Shown here one piece after another: positions 1 through 5,478 of a stretch of DNA of 6,622 nt. This stretch comes from DATKYK01 sp034430255 (GTDB lineage Bacteria > Chloroflexota > Dehalococcoidia > E44-bin15). Position 1 is the stretch's first letter. The number at the start of each line of letters is the position of its first letter. Below the pieces are notes generated by a model that had not been told where the DNA came from, did not search any database, and saw nothing but the letters and a program-made list of their open reading frames with translations. The stretch spans positions 1 to 6,622 of the forward strand of contig DAOUEU010000071.1 in the NCBI GenBank assembly GCA_034430255.1. Direction: 5' to 3'. Both the position numbers and the translations under genes were made by a program.

Positions 1-2
1 AC

Positions 3-20
3 GGATATCGTAGAATATCC
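3..20. repeat. Inverted repeat GGATAT-N6-ATATCC
   Basis: Six-base perfect arms at 3-8 and 15-20 are separated by six bases. No T-run follows, so this does not look like an intrinsic terminator. It could be the end of an upstream transcript or a protein-binding site. A six-base repeat can arise by chance in AT-rich DNA. Confidence 0.35.
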
Positions 21-63
21 TTGTTAGATAGTGGTGCCAAATGTTCCCTTGATGGAAGAAGTT

Positions 64-100
64 GAGATTCATCTACTCACAAACACAACTAGTGAATCTC
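64..100. repeat. Eight-base inverted repeat with 21-base spacer
   Basis: GAGATTCA at 64-71 is the exact reverse complement of TGAATCTC at 93-100. The 21-base spacer puts the arm centres about 29 bases apart, close to three helical turns, so both arms could face one protein complex. It lies upstream of the -35 box at 208. A regulatory role is inference only. Confidence 0.4.
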
Positions 101-105
101 TGGAG

Positions 106-123
106 GTTCCAATACAGTGGAAC
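106..123. promoter_or_regulatory. Palindrome GTTCCA-N6-TGGAAC, possible operator
   Basis: Perfect six-base arms at 106-111 and 118-123 flank a six-base centre, giving an 18-base dyad of the size bound by dimeric helix-turn-helix regulators. Its centre is about 128 bases upstream of the predicted transcription start, a position that suits an activator. Binding by the NarL-type regulator encoded at 4245-4931, as autoregulation, is possible but nothing here proves it. I did not see a second copy near the gene at 5476. Confidence 0.35.
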
Positions 124-207
124 AACCGAATAGTATATTCTGTCACCTATCCGTTAAGGAAATTACCTTGAGTTTTTGCTTCAGGTTTTCCTAACAGCCT
201 TCGTGTC

Positions 208-236
208 TTGACAAGCAGCTACGGTAGTACTATAGT
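208..236 (+). promoter_or_regulatory. Sigma-70-type promoter for the kinase operon
   Basis: A perfect -35 hexamer TTGACA (208-213) is followed by exactly 17 bases and a -10 hexamer TATAGT (231-236), five of six matches to consensus. Transcription would start near 243, giving an untranslated leader of about 220 bases before the kinase ATG at 466. The perfect eight-base palindrome TAGTACTA (225-232) overlaps the -10 box and could be a repressor site. No other promoter this good is visible closer to the gene. Confidence 0.65.
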
Positions 237-299
237 CTGCTATACATAACAATTACGCTAATAAATCCCTGCAACGTTTCAGAAAGTACTGGCCCAGTT

Positions 300-330
300 C
301 CACTAAGTTATAGCTAAATTATAAAGTGTG
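300..330 (+). other. Leader stem-loop ahead of the kinase
   Basis: CACT (301-304) can pair with AGTG (325-328), and TTATA (308-312) with TATAA (320-324). This leaves a three-base bulge and a seven-base loop, and C300 can add a pair with G330 across a single bulged base. The element lies inside the leader predicted from the promoter at 208-236, directly upstream of the terminator-like hairpin at 342-361. It is AU-rich and therefore weak. Confidence 0.3.
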
Positions 331-341
331 GTTATATCAGT

Positions 342-361
342 AGGAGGCAGGCTCCTTTTTT
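342..361 (+). terminator. Terminator-like hairpin in the kinase leader
   Basis: AGGAG (342-346) pairs with CTCCT (352-356) around a five-base loop, and a run of Ts follows directly through 361. This is the form of a short intrinsic terminator on the plus strand. It lies downstream of the predicted promoter and about 105 bases before the kinase start. It could therefore act as an attenuator for the operon, or end a short RNA of about 118 bases. The five-pair stem is weak, and read-through would be expected. Confidence 0.45.
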
Positions 362-465
362 AAAGTGCACCTGCGCTGTTTAAAGACGGAGCTGCCGGGC
401 GCGAAAGCAGTAACAGTAATAAGGCGCACAGAAACTGCAACTCATTATGGTGAGAGGTACACGAA

Positions 466-3400
466 ATGGAATATGACGATAAAGCAAAGGGGCAACGCAA
501 AGGTAAGATGGTGGCAACCCACCAGCGGAGCGTTGAACTGAAAACTGCCAAAACAAAGCGCAAGAGAGGCCAACGTTTGCCGCTGGAGAGCGAGGTTAGA
601 TTCAATACTTCCGCTGATTTGGCAACTGATTGTGTTTTTCTCTTTGATTCAGAACTGAATTGCGTCGAGATCAGTAAGGCTGCATTGCGGTTGTTTCCTC
701 GTGGGACTAAAGAAAAGGAGGTGGTGGGAAAGCACCTACTGAACATTTCACTGGGTCTTAAGGAAACAGACAGATATAACAAGTGTCTGGAAGTTTTAAA
801 GACCGGGATACCCTTTTTTGAAGATATCATTATACCCGGCCCCAAGTTTGCAGGCGTTCGCTTAGCTGCAAGCGTTTTTAGAGTAAATAACGGGCTTGGA
901 ATTGCTATTAAATTTGCCACAGAGACAGAGATTGAAAAGCTGGAGGACGTGGGGAAGGAGCTAAGCGAGGCAGAAGAGCGGTATCGCAGCTTAGCGGAGG
1001 ATATAAACGATGTTGTCTATATTCTTGACGATAAAGCAGTGATAACCTACGTCAGTCCCGCCATAGAATCGATCCTCGGATACAGTGCATCTGAGATGAT
1101 CGGTCGACCTGTCCATGAGTACATCTATCAAGAAGACTGGCAATTGGTGATGGAGAGATTTCTAACAGGAAGCTTTCCCAACATACCCGGGCCATTTGAG
1201 TTTCGGGTTTTAACCAGGTCCGGCGAAGTACGCTGGGTGCGCAATTCCCCCCGAACGCTCATTAAGCAAAATCGCCTCATAGGGTATCAGGGAGTGCTGA
1301 ATGATATAACCGATAGTAAGCGGGCTTTGGAGGATTTAAAACGCAGCGAGCAACGCTTTCGGTCGCTCGTTGAGAACGCTCAAGACGCCATCGTGATTCT
1401 GAACCCCGACGCAACCATACGCTACGAAAGTCCATCAATGGCATACATAACCGGCCGTAAAGCAGAAGAAAGGATTGGCAAGAATCCTTTAGACTTTTGT
1501 TACCCGGATGATATTGAAAAAGTGGTGGAGGAATTTATCCCCTTGCTTGAAAACAAGGTTCCCGTTGCACACATGGAGTTACATCTTCAGCACGAAAACG
1601 ATAAGTTGCTTGACATCGAGTTAATCGGCACGAACCTCATTGATGATCCAGCAGTGGGGGGTATTGTTCTCAATTTACGCGATATCACCGAGCGCAAGCG
1701 GGCTGAGGAGGCACTTCGAATAAGTGAGGAGCAGTTCCGGATATTGGTTGAGACAATGAACGATGGCCTGGCAATACAAGACCACGATGGTGTTATGACC
1801 TTTGTGAACGATAAATTGTGCCAGATGCTGGGATATGCAAGCGATGAACTGGTTGGTCATACCGTTATGGAAAATCTCGATGAGGTCAATCGTAAAAAAT
1901 ACAAGGAACAGATGAGAAAGAGGCGTAAAGGTGTGATAGACCCTTACGAGATAGAGTTTATAAGGAAAGACGGGTCAAGGATTATATCACGCATTTCGCC
2001 GCAGTTGATAACTGACACAGAGGGTAACATGGTGGGTAGCTTCGGCATTGTCACTGATATCACCGAGCGCAAGCGGCTAGAGGAGGAGCTACGGGGGAGC
2101 GAGGAGTTCAGTTCCAGCTTGCTGAGTAACTCTCCCAATCCAGTATTGGTTCTCAACCCGGACACGTCGGTGAGATATGTTAATCCTGCGCTGGAGAAAC
2201 TGACCGGCTTTTCTAAGGCAGAGCTTCTTAATCGAAGAATCCCTTACCCCTGGTGGACGAAAGAAACAATGGAAAAAACTAGCAAGGAGCTTGAAGAAGC
2301 CATGTCCGAGGGGGCAGACGGGCTTGAGATCCTGTTTCAAAGTAAGAATGGGGAGCCATTCTGGGTTCAGATAACCTCTATGCCGATAAGAAGGCAAGGG
2401 GAACTCGATCACTACCTGTCAAACTGGGTTAACATCACCGGGCGCAAGCGGGTTGAGGAGGAGCTACGGGAGAAGGAGGAGAGACTAAGTACTTTCATGG
2501 AATCTGCAACCGACGGCTTCACCCTTTGGGATTCAGAACTCAGTTTGGTTGAGATAAATAAAGTTGCCATAGCTTCGTTTCCACCCGGGACCAAGAAAGA
2601 GGATGTGATGGGAAAGAACTTGCGGGACTTGTTACCTGGTGATGGGGAAACAGGGAGAATTAAGCAGTATCTGGAGGTTATAAAGACCGGAGAGCCGTTC
2701 TTGGCTGAAGACGTTGTTCCTCACCCCATATTTGGATTCATAAAAGTGGATGTGAGGGCTTTCAAGGTGGGCGATGGCTTAGGGATCGTAGCAAGGGACG
2801 TCACCGAGCGAAATCAGGTGGAGGAGGCACTGCAGGAAAGTGAGGAGAGGTTCCGTTCACTGGTGGAAAACGCCCCCTACATGATCATCATTTCGGATCG
2901 CGAGGGCAAGATTCTGTTTATCAATTACACCACGTCTGGCTATAGTGTCGAAGACACGATCGGGACGAGTTTATATGACTACATCTCTGTCAAGCACCAT
3001 GATGAAGTGAGGAGAAGTGTCAACGGGGTTTTTGAATGCGGAGAACCCGCTGCCTACGAGATTACCGGGGCTGGGCCTGACGGCACAACTTCATGGTACT
3101 CCACGCGCCTCGGGCCCATTAAGCGCGATGGGCATGTTATCGCGGTGACACACATAGCCTCGGACATCACCGAGCACAAGCAGGCGGATGAGAAGTTGCG
3201 AGAGTCGGAGGAGAAAATACGCTTAATATTTGAGGCTGTTACTGATGCGATTGTCTTCAGTGATTTGGAAGGCCATATTATAGATGAAAATGAGGCAGCG
3301 CTTCGCATTCAGGGATACAGTCGTGTGGAAGAGGTTATTGGGAAAAATGGCTTTGATTTTATTGCAGAGGAAGACCGCGCTCGGGCTATTCAGTCAGGGA

Positions 3401-4248
3401 TGAAGACAGCAGTAGAGGGGTATGGTTACATATCGGATGTTAAGTTTGTGAGCAAGGACGGGAGAGAATGGATTACTGAGGGAACAGCTTCTCTGGTGCG
3501 TGATGCTTCTGGAACCCCAATTGGATTTGTGAGTTCTACGAGGGACATCACCGAGCGCAAGAAGGCTGAAGAGGAGTTACGGCGTTACTCCGAGCGTCTC
3601 CGAGCCATGGCAGCCAAGCTATCAGCAACGGAGGAGGAAGAACGGCGGCGTCTGGCACAGGAACTGCATGACCAGGTCGGCCAGTACCTAACCGCTCTTG
3701 GCATCAATTTGAGCAGGGCTAGCACTGAGCTACCTGATGATCCAGCAGACGCTATGCGTTCCATCCTAGCTGATTCGCAGTCGATTGTGGAGCAGATGTC
3801 AGAAGTAATTCGCGACGTGATGGCCGACCTGCGACCGCCAGTGATTGAAGACTACGGGTTGGTAGCTGCGATCCGCTGGTATGCCGACCGCTTCGCCAGT
3901 AGGACAGGGATTGATGTAACGGTGAAGGGAGAAGAACCCAGCCCCCGGCTGAGCCCTACACATGAGAGCGCACTTTTCCGGATTGCACAGGAGTTGTTGA
4001 CAAACGTAGCTAAACATGCGCAGGCTACCAAGGTATCGATGAATGTAGCAGCGGAGGGTGAAAAAGTGCGTCTCTTAATCAACGATAACGGGGTCGGCTT
4101 TGATACCGAGGAGATGTCTATGGCCGGTGGGCAACGGGGATGGGGACTGGTCATTATGTCCGAGCGTGCCAAGAGCATGGGCGGCTCCTTTAATATCGAG
4201 TCACGCCCCGGGCACGGCACGCGTGTCACTGTGGAGGTAGTAACATGA
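466..4248 (+). CDS. Cytoplasmic multi-PAS sensor histidine kinase (eight PAS, HisKA_3, HATPase_c)
   Basis: A 1260-residue two-component sensor kinase. No membrane segment or signal peptide is visible, so it should act in the cytoplasm. After a basic tail (about 1-45) come eight PAS domains, at about 46-155, 168-280, 295-406, 421-531, 546-656, 672-778, 794-900 and 916-1027. Most end in the typical DIT(E/D) motif followed by a charged coiled linker. The HisKA_3 segment holds the ELHDQ motif with phosphoacceptor His1068. The HATPase_c domain shows an N-box (Asn1180), a DNGVGF box (1207-1212) and a GWGL box (1225-1228), so the kinase looks catalytically intact. The ATG follows a GAGAGGT ribosome-binding site by seven bases, and an in-frame stop at 451-453 rules out a longer start. 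Eight PAS domains is high for this family. Ligands and stimulus cannot be read from the sequence; no haem or flavin signature was recognised. PAS1 and PAS6 are close paralogues. Confidence 0.95.
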   Translation: MEYDDKAKGQRKGKMVATHQRSVELKTAKTKRKRGQRLPLESEVRFNTSADLATDCVFLFDSELNCVEISKAALRLFPRGTKEKEVVGKHLLNISLGLKETDRYNKCLEVLKTGIPFFEDIIIPGPKFAGVRLAASVFRVNNGLGIAIKFATETEIEKLEDVGKELSEAEERYRSLAEDINDVVYILDDKAVITYVSPAIESILGYSASEMIGRPVHEYIYQEDWQLVMERFLTGSFPNIPGPFEFRVLTRSGEVRWVRNSPRTLIKQNRLIGYQGVLNDITDSKRALEDLKRSEQRFRSLVENAQDAIVILNPDATIRYESPSMAYITGRKAEERIGKNPLDFCYPDDIEKVVEEFIPLLENKVPVAHMELHLQHENDKLLDIELIGTNLIDDPAVGGIVLNLRDITERKRAEEALRISEEQFRILVETMNDGLAIQDHDGVMTFVNDKLCQMLGYASDELVGHTVMENLDEVNRKKYKEQMRKRRKGVIDPYEIEFIRKDGSRIISRISPQLITDTEGNMVGSFGIVTDITERKRLEEELRGSEEFSSSLLSNSPNPVLVLNPDTSVRYVNPALEKLTGFSKAELLNRRIPYPWWTKETMEKTSKELEEAMSEGADGLEILFQSKNGEPFWVQITSMPIRRQGELDHYLSNWVNITGRKRVEEELREKEERLSTFMESATDGFTLWDSELSLVEINKVAIASFPPGTKKEDVMGKNLRDLLPGDGETGRIKQYLEVIKTGEPFLAEDVVPHPIFGFIKVDVRAFKVGDGLGIVARDVTERNQVEEALQESEERFRSLVENAPYMIIISDREGKILFINYTTSGYSVEDTIGTSLYDYISVKHHDEVRRSVNGVFECGEPAAYEITGAGPDGTTSWYSTRLGPIKRDGHVIAVTHIASDITEHKQADEKLRESEEKIRLIFEAVTDAIVFSDLEGHIIDENEAALRIQGYSRVEEVIGKNGFDFIAEEDRARAIQSGMKTAVEGYGYISDVKFVSKDGREWITEGTASLVRDASGTPIGFVSSTRDITERKKAEEELRRYSERLRAMAAKLSATEEEERRRLAQELHDQVGQYLTALGINLSRASTELPDDPADAMRSILADSQSIVEQMSEVIRDVMADLRPPVIEDYGLVAAIRWYADRFASRTGIDVTVKGEEPSPRLSPTHESALFRIAQELLTNVAKHAQATKVSMNVAAEGEKVRLLINDNGVGFDTEEMSMAGGQRGWGLVIMSERAKSMGGSFNIESRPGHGTRVTVEVVT
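1681..3583 (+). repeat. Six dispersed copies of an inter-PAS linker repeat
   Basis: About 40 bases encoding D(I/V)TERK-type linkers recur after PAS3 to PAS8, starting near 1681, 2056, 2431, 2797, 3163 and 3544. The core CACCGAGCGCAAG is exact at 1681, 2056 and 3544 and has one to a few changes in the others. The first two copies share 21 consecutive bases. Spacing is about 366-381 bases, one PAS domain each. The likeness comes partly from conserved protein sequence, but the shared codons also suggest duplication, and such repeats can recombine to change PAS number. Confidence 0.7.
4233..4248 (+). promoter_or_regulatory. Ribosome-binding site and ATGA coupling of kinase and regulator genes
   Basis: GGAGG at 4233-4237 lies seven bases before the regulator ATG (4245-4247), and the kinase TGA is at 4246-4248, so start and stop overlap as ATGA. 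This fixes the regulator start and implies translational coupling, which would keep the two proteins in a linked ratio. Confidence 0.85.
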
Positions 4249-4931
4249 GTATCACGATTGTCCTCGCCGACGATCACGCTGTGGTTCGCGACGGGCTGCA
4301 GTCCATGCTGGAAGCGCAGGGCGACATCGAGGTGATAGGCCATGCCAGCACTGGATATGAAGCAGTGGCTCAGATAACACAGCTCTGTCCTGATATTGCG
4401 ATCATGGACATCGCAATGCCCGAATTGAACGGCATCGATGTGACCAGGGAAGTCATCAAAGCCTCCCCGTTGACCCGGGTCATCATACTTTCCATGTACT
4501 CAACAAGAGAGCATATTCTTCAAGCTCTGCGGGCGGGGGCGCTCGGCTACGTATTGAAGGAATCGGCTGGCGTTGAGGTGGTTAGAGCTGTTCGCGCTGT
4601 ACATGCCGGCCATCGCTACCTGAGCGAGAAGATTCTGGATAGCCTGGTCGACGACTACCTGAGCCAGAGCACTTCAATAAGGGTAAAGAGTCCCCTGGAG
4701 CGTCTCAGCCCGCGCGAGCGGGAAGTCCTGCAGTTTGTCGTTGAGGGCAAATCGAGCGCAGAGATGTCCCGGATCCTTGGCATCTCACCCAAGACAATAG
4801 ATACCCACCGCAGCCGCTTGATGAAGAAGATTGGAGTTAAAAATATCGGCGAACTCATCAAGTTTGGCCTCCGTCAAGGTCTTACCCCGCCGGAAGAGCC
4901 GGGTTTCACATCCTCTAACACCACCGCCTGA
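4245..4931 (+). CDS. NarL/FixJ-family response regulator (REC plus LuxR-type HTH)
   Basis: A 228-residue DNA-binding response regulator, the normal length for the NarL/FixJ family. The receiver domain (about 3-120) has the acidic pair Asp9-Asp10, phosphoacceptor Asp55 in the MDIAMP motif, Ser83 at the conserved Ser/Thr position and Lys105 in the GYVLK motif, so all catalytic positions are present. The C-terminal LuxR/GerE helix-turn-helix (about 150-212) begins with LSPREREVL, and its recognition helix lies near 181-194 (SPKTIDTHRSRL). The last 15 residues form a Ser/Thr/Pro-rich tail of no known role. Its gene overlaps the HisKA_3 kinase gene by four bases. Kinases of that class normally pair with this regulator class, so the kinase at 466-4248 is almost certainly its phosphodonor. 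Phosphorylation is expected to promote dimerisation and DNA binding. Target genes are unknown. Confidence 0.95.
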   Translation: MSITIVLADDHAVVRDGLQSMLEAQGDIEVIGHASTGYEAVAQITQLCPDIAIMDIAMPELNGIDVTREVIKASPLTRVIILSMYSTREHILQALRAGALGYVLKESAGVEVVRAVRAVHAGHRYLSEKILDSLVDDYLSQSTSIRVKSPLERLSPREREVLQFVVEGKSSAEMSRILGISPKTIDTHRSRLMKKIGVKNIGELIKFGLRQGLTPPEEPGFTSSNTTA

Positions 4932-4972
4932 AGGGCGTCTCCAGATACCTAAGAAGACCTCATGAGAGCCCT

Positions 4973-5000
4973 CCTTACAAAAATCCACAATTTTGTAAGG
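4973..5000. other. Ten-base perfect stem-loop after the regulator gene
   Basis: CCTTACAAAA (4973-4982) is the exact reverse complement of TTTTGTAAGG (4991-5000), with an eight-base loop. It begins 42 bases after the regulator stop. No U-tract follows on either strand, so it is not a standard intrinsic terminator. It could protect the 3' end of the operon mRNA or help Rho-dependent or weak termination. It abuts the tandem repeat that starts at 5002. Confidence 0.6.
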
Positions 5001-5001
5001 G

Positions 5002-5053
5002 TTTCCCCACAGAAAAAATACAGACTTTCCCCACACAAAAATACAGGCTTTCC
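5002..5053. repeat. Two-copy 24/23-base tandem repeat plus partial third unit
   Basis: Unit 1 (5002-5025) and unit 2 (5026-5048) both read TTTCCCCACA, one variable base, an A-run of five to six, then ATACAG or TACAG, a purine and C. A partial TTTCC follows at 5049-5053. The units differ by one base in the A-run and two substitutions. The length change breaks any reading frame, so the repeat is not coding. It could be a pair of binding sites or a slippage product. Confidence 0.7.
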
Positions 5054-5056
5054 TGA

Positions 5057-5085
5057 TAGACAAATGGCGCATTTTGTGTTATCCT
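5057..5085 (+). promoter_or_regulatory. Possible promoter inside the intergenic region
   Basis: TAGACA (5057-5062), five of six matches to the -35 consensus, is followed by 17 bases and TATCCT (5080-5085), four of six matches to the -10 consensus. Transcription would start near 5092 and run through the stem-loop region to the terminator at 5213-5262, or on to the gene at 5476. Matches this loose occur by chance, so this stays a candidate. Confidence 0.3.
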
Positions 5086-5091
5086 TAGTGC

Positions 5092-5262
5092 GAGCCTTTC
5101 GCTAGGCGCTTCCTGCAAGTAGCCACAGTCACATACGGGCAAGACTGAGGATTCACACAAAAAAGAATATCGGCTCAGGAAGTATGGTGAATACTTGGTT
5201 GTGCCCAAATATAGGCCTTTAAGCGGGGCGAAGAAGCCCATTGCTTGAGGCTTTCTATTTTT
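5092..5262 (+). ncRNA. Candidate structured small RNA (family not recognised)
   Basis: The stretch has no supportable ORF but several stems. CTTCCTG (5109-5115) pairs with CAGGAAG (5176-5182). AGCC (5121-5124) pairs with GGCT (5172-5175) directly inside that stem. CAGTC (5126-5130) pairs with GACTG (5143-5147). AAGTAT (5180-5185) pairs with ATACTT (5191-5196), competing at its edge with the first stem. A possible promoter precedes it and a terminator ends it, giving about 170 bases. I compared it by eye with what I remember of 6S, SRP, RNase P and tmRNA and saw no match. It may equally be just the structured 3' end of the operon mRNA. Confidence 0.3.
5213..5262 (+). terminator. Rho-independent terminator
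   Basis: Three stacked stems form one long imperfect hairpin: GCCT (5215-5218) with AGGC (5248-5251), AAGC (5221-5224) with GCTT (5243-5246), and GGGC (5226-5229) with GCCC (5236-5239), closed by a GAAGAA loop. The T-rich tail TTTCTATTTTT (5252-5262) follows directly. It should end plus-strand transcripts from the kinase-regulator operon or from the candidate small RNA, and it separates them from the exported-protein gene. Confidence 0.65.
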
Positions 5263-5325
5263 AAGTTCCGCGAAACCTTTGTTACATACCTCCTGGACCA
5301 GATTTCAAGCTAAGGCTAAATAGTG

Positions 5326-5341
5326 ATTAAGCCTATTAAGC
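5326..5341. repeat. Short direct repeat ATTAAGC, nine-base period
   Basis: ATTAAGC occurs at 5326-5332 and again at 5335-5341. It lies upstream of the exported-protein gene, in a stretch where I could not find a convincing -35/-10 pair. It may be a binding site or chance. Confidence 0.3.
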
Positions 5342-5393
5342 ATCGTGAGCTTGAAAGGGGGTGCGAACGAAGGAGAATTACAACTATAAGAGA

Positions 5394-5459
5394 ATAGCAA
5401 GCTGCTATGCTCGAGGTCGACGGGCGATAAGGCAGAATCCTGCGATAAGAGTCGCAGCT
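5394..5459 (+). promoter_or_regulatory. Structured leader with competing hairpins before the exported-protein gene
   Basis: ATAGCA (5394-5399) and TGCTAT (5403-5408) form a tight hairpin. CTGCGA (5440-5445) pairs with TCGCAG (5452-5457), five bases before the Shine-Dalgarno sequence. CTGC (5440-5443) could instead pair with GCAG (5432-5435), and AGCTGC (5400-5405) with GCAGCT (5454-5459). These pairings exclude one another, as in a regulatory leader. The octamer GCGATAAG is also repeated at 5424-5431 and 5442-5449. I do not recognise a known riboswitch; the conserved core of the cyclic-di-GMP-I class is absent. Confidence 0.35.
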
Positions 5460-5461
5460 AG

Positions 5462-5478
5462 AAAGGAAAAACGTGATG
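5462..5478 (+). promoter_or_regulatory. Ribosome-binding site and start choice for the exported-protein gene
   Basis: AAAGGA at 5462-5467 lies eight bases before ATG 5476 and five before GTG 5473. Both starts are in the same frame and differ by one residue. ATG 5476 is preferred for its spacing and because it gives a normal MKK signal-peptide start. In-frame stops at 5428-5430 and 5446-5448 exclude a longer protein. Confidence 0.7.

Larger units (their letters stand above)
1..207. other. Upstream intergenic region, no gene supported
   Basis: All three forward frames meet a stop within the first 65 bases, and I see no convincing reverse-strand gene. A short open stretch in frame 1 ending at the TAG at 25-27 could be the tail of an upstream gene, but it is too short to judge. 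The region is AT-rich and holds three inverted repeats, listed separately, ahead of the promoter at 208-236. It is most simply the regulatory region of the kinase operon. Confidence 0.5.

Noticed and set aside
360..920. A 186-codon reverse ORF opposite the kinase N-terminus
   Set aside because: It lies antisense to the PAS1 coding region, is low-complexity (Ser/Leu-rich) and has no domain. Long antisense frames are common opposite such genes.
4785..5072. A 95-codon reverse ORF overlapping the regulator's 3' end
   Set aside because: It overlaps the helix-turn-helix coding region antisense and ends its reading in the intergenic repeat. It is best explained as a shadow.
4980..5085. DnaA-box-like sequences (AATCCACA, two TTCCCCACA, TTATCCTTA), suggesting a replication origin
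   Set aside because: Each matches TTATCCACA at only about seven of nine positions, two of them come from the tandem repeat, and no replication gene is nearby.
4975..5241. An 88-codon reverse ORF across the intergenic region
   Set aside because: It reads through the tandem repeat, the stem-loop and the terminator hairpin, has no clear ribosome-binding site, and its protein has no recognisable domain. The repeat units differ in length by one base, unlike a coding repeat.
5340..5475. A cyclic-di-GMP-I or cobalamin riboswitch before the exported-protein gene
   Set aside because: Neither the conserved GCAAA-containing core of the first nor the B12-box of the second is present.
4932..5475. A CRISPR array or insertion sequence
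   Set aside because: There are only two adjacent repeat units with no spacers between them, no terminal inverted repeats bounding the region, and no transposase or cas gene in the window.
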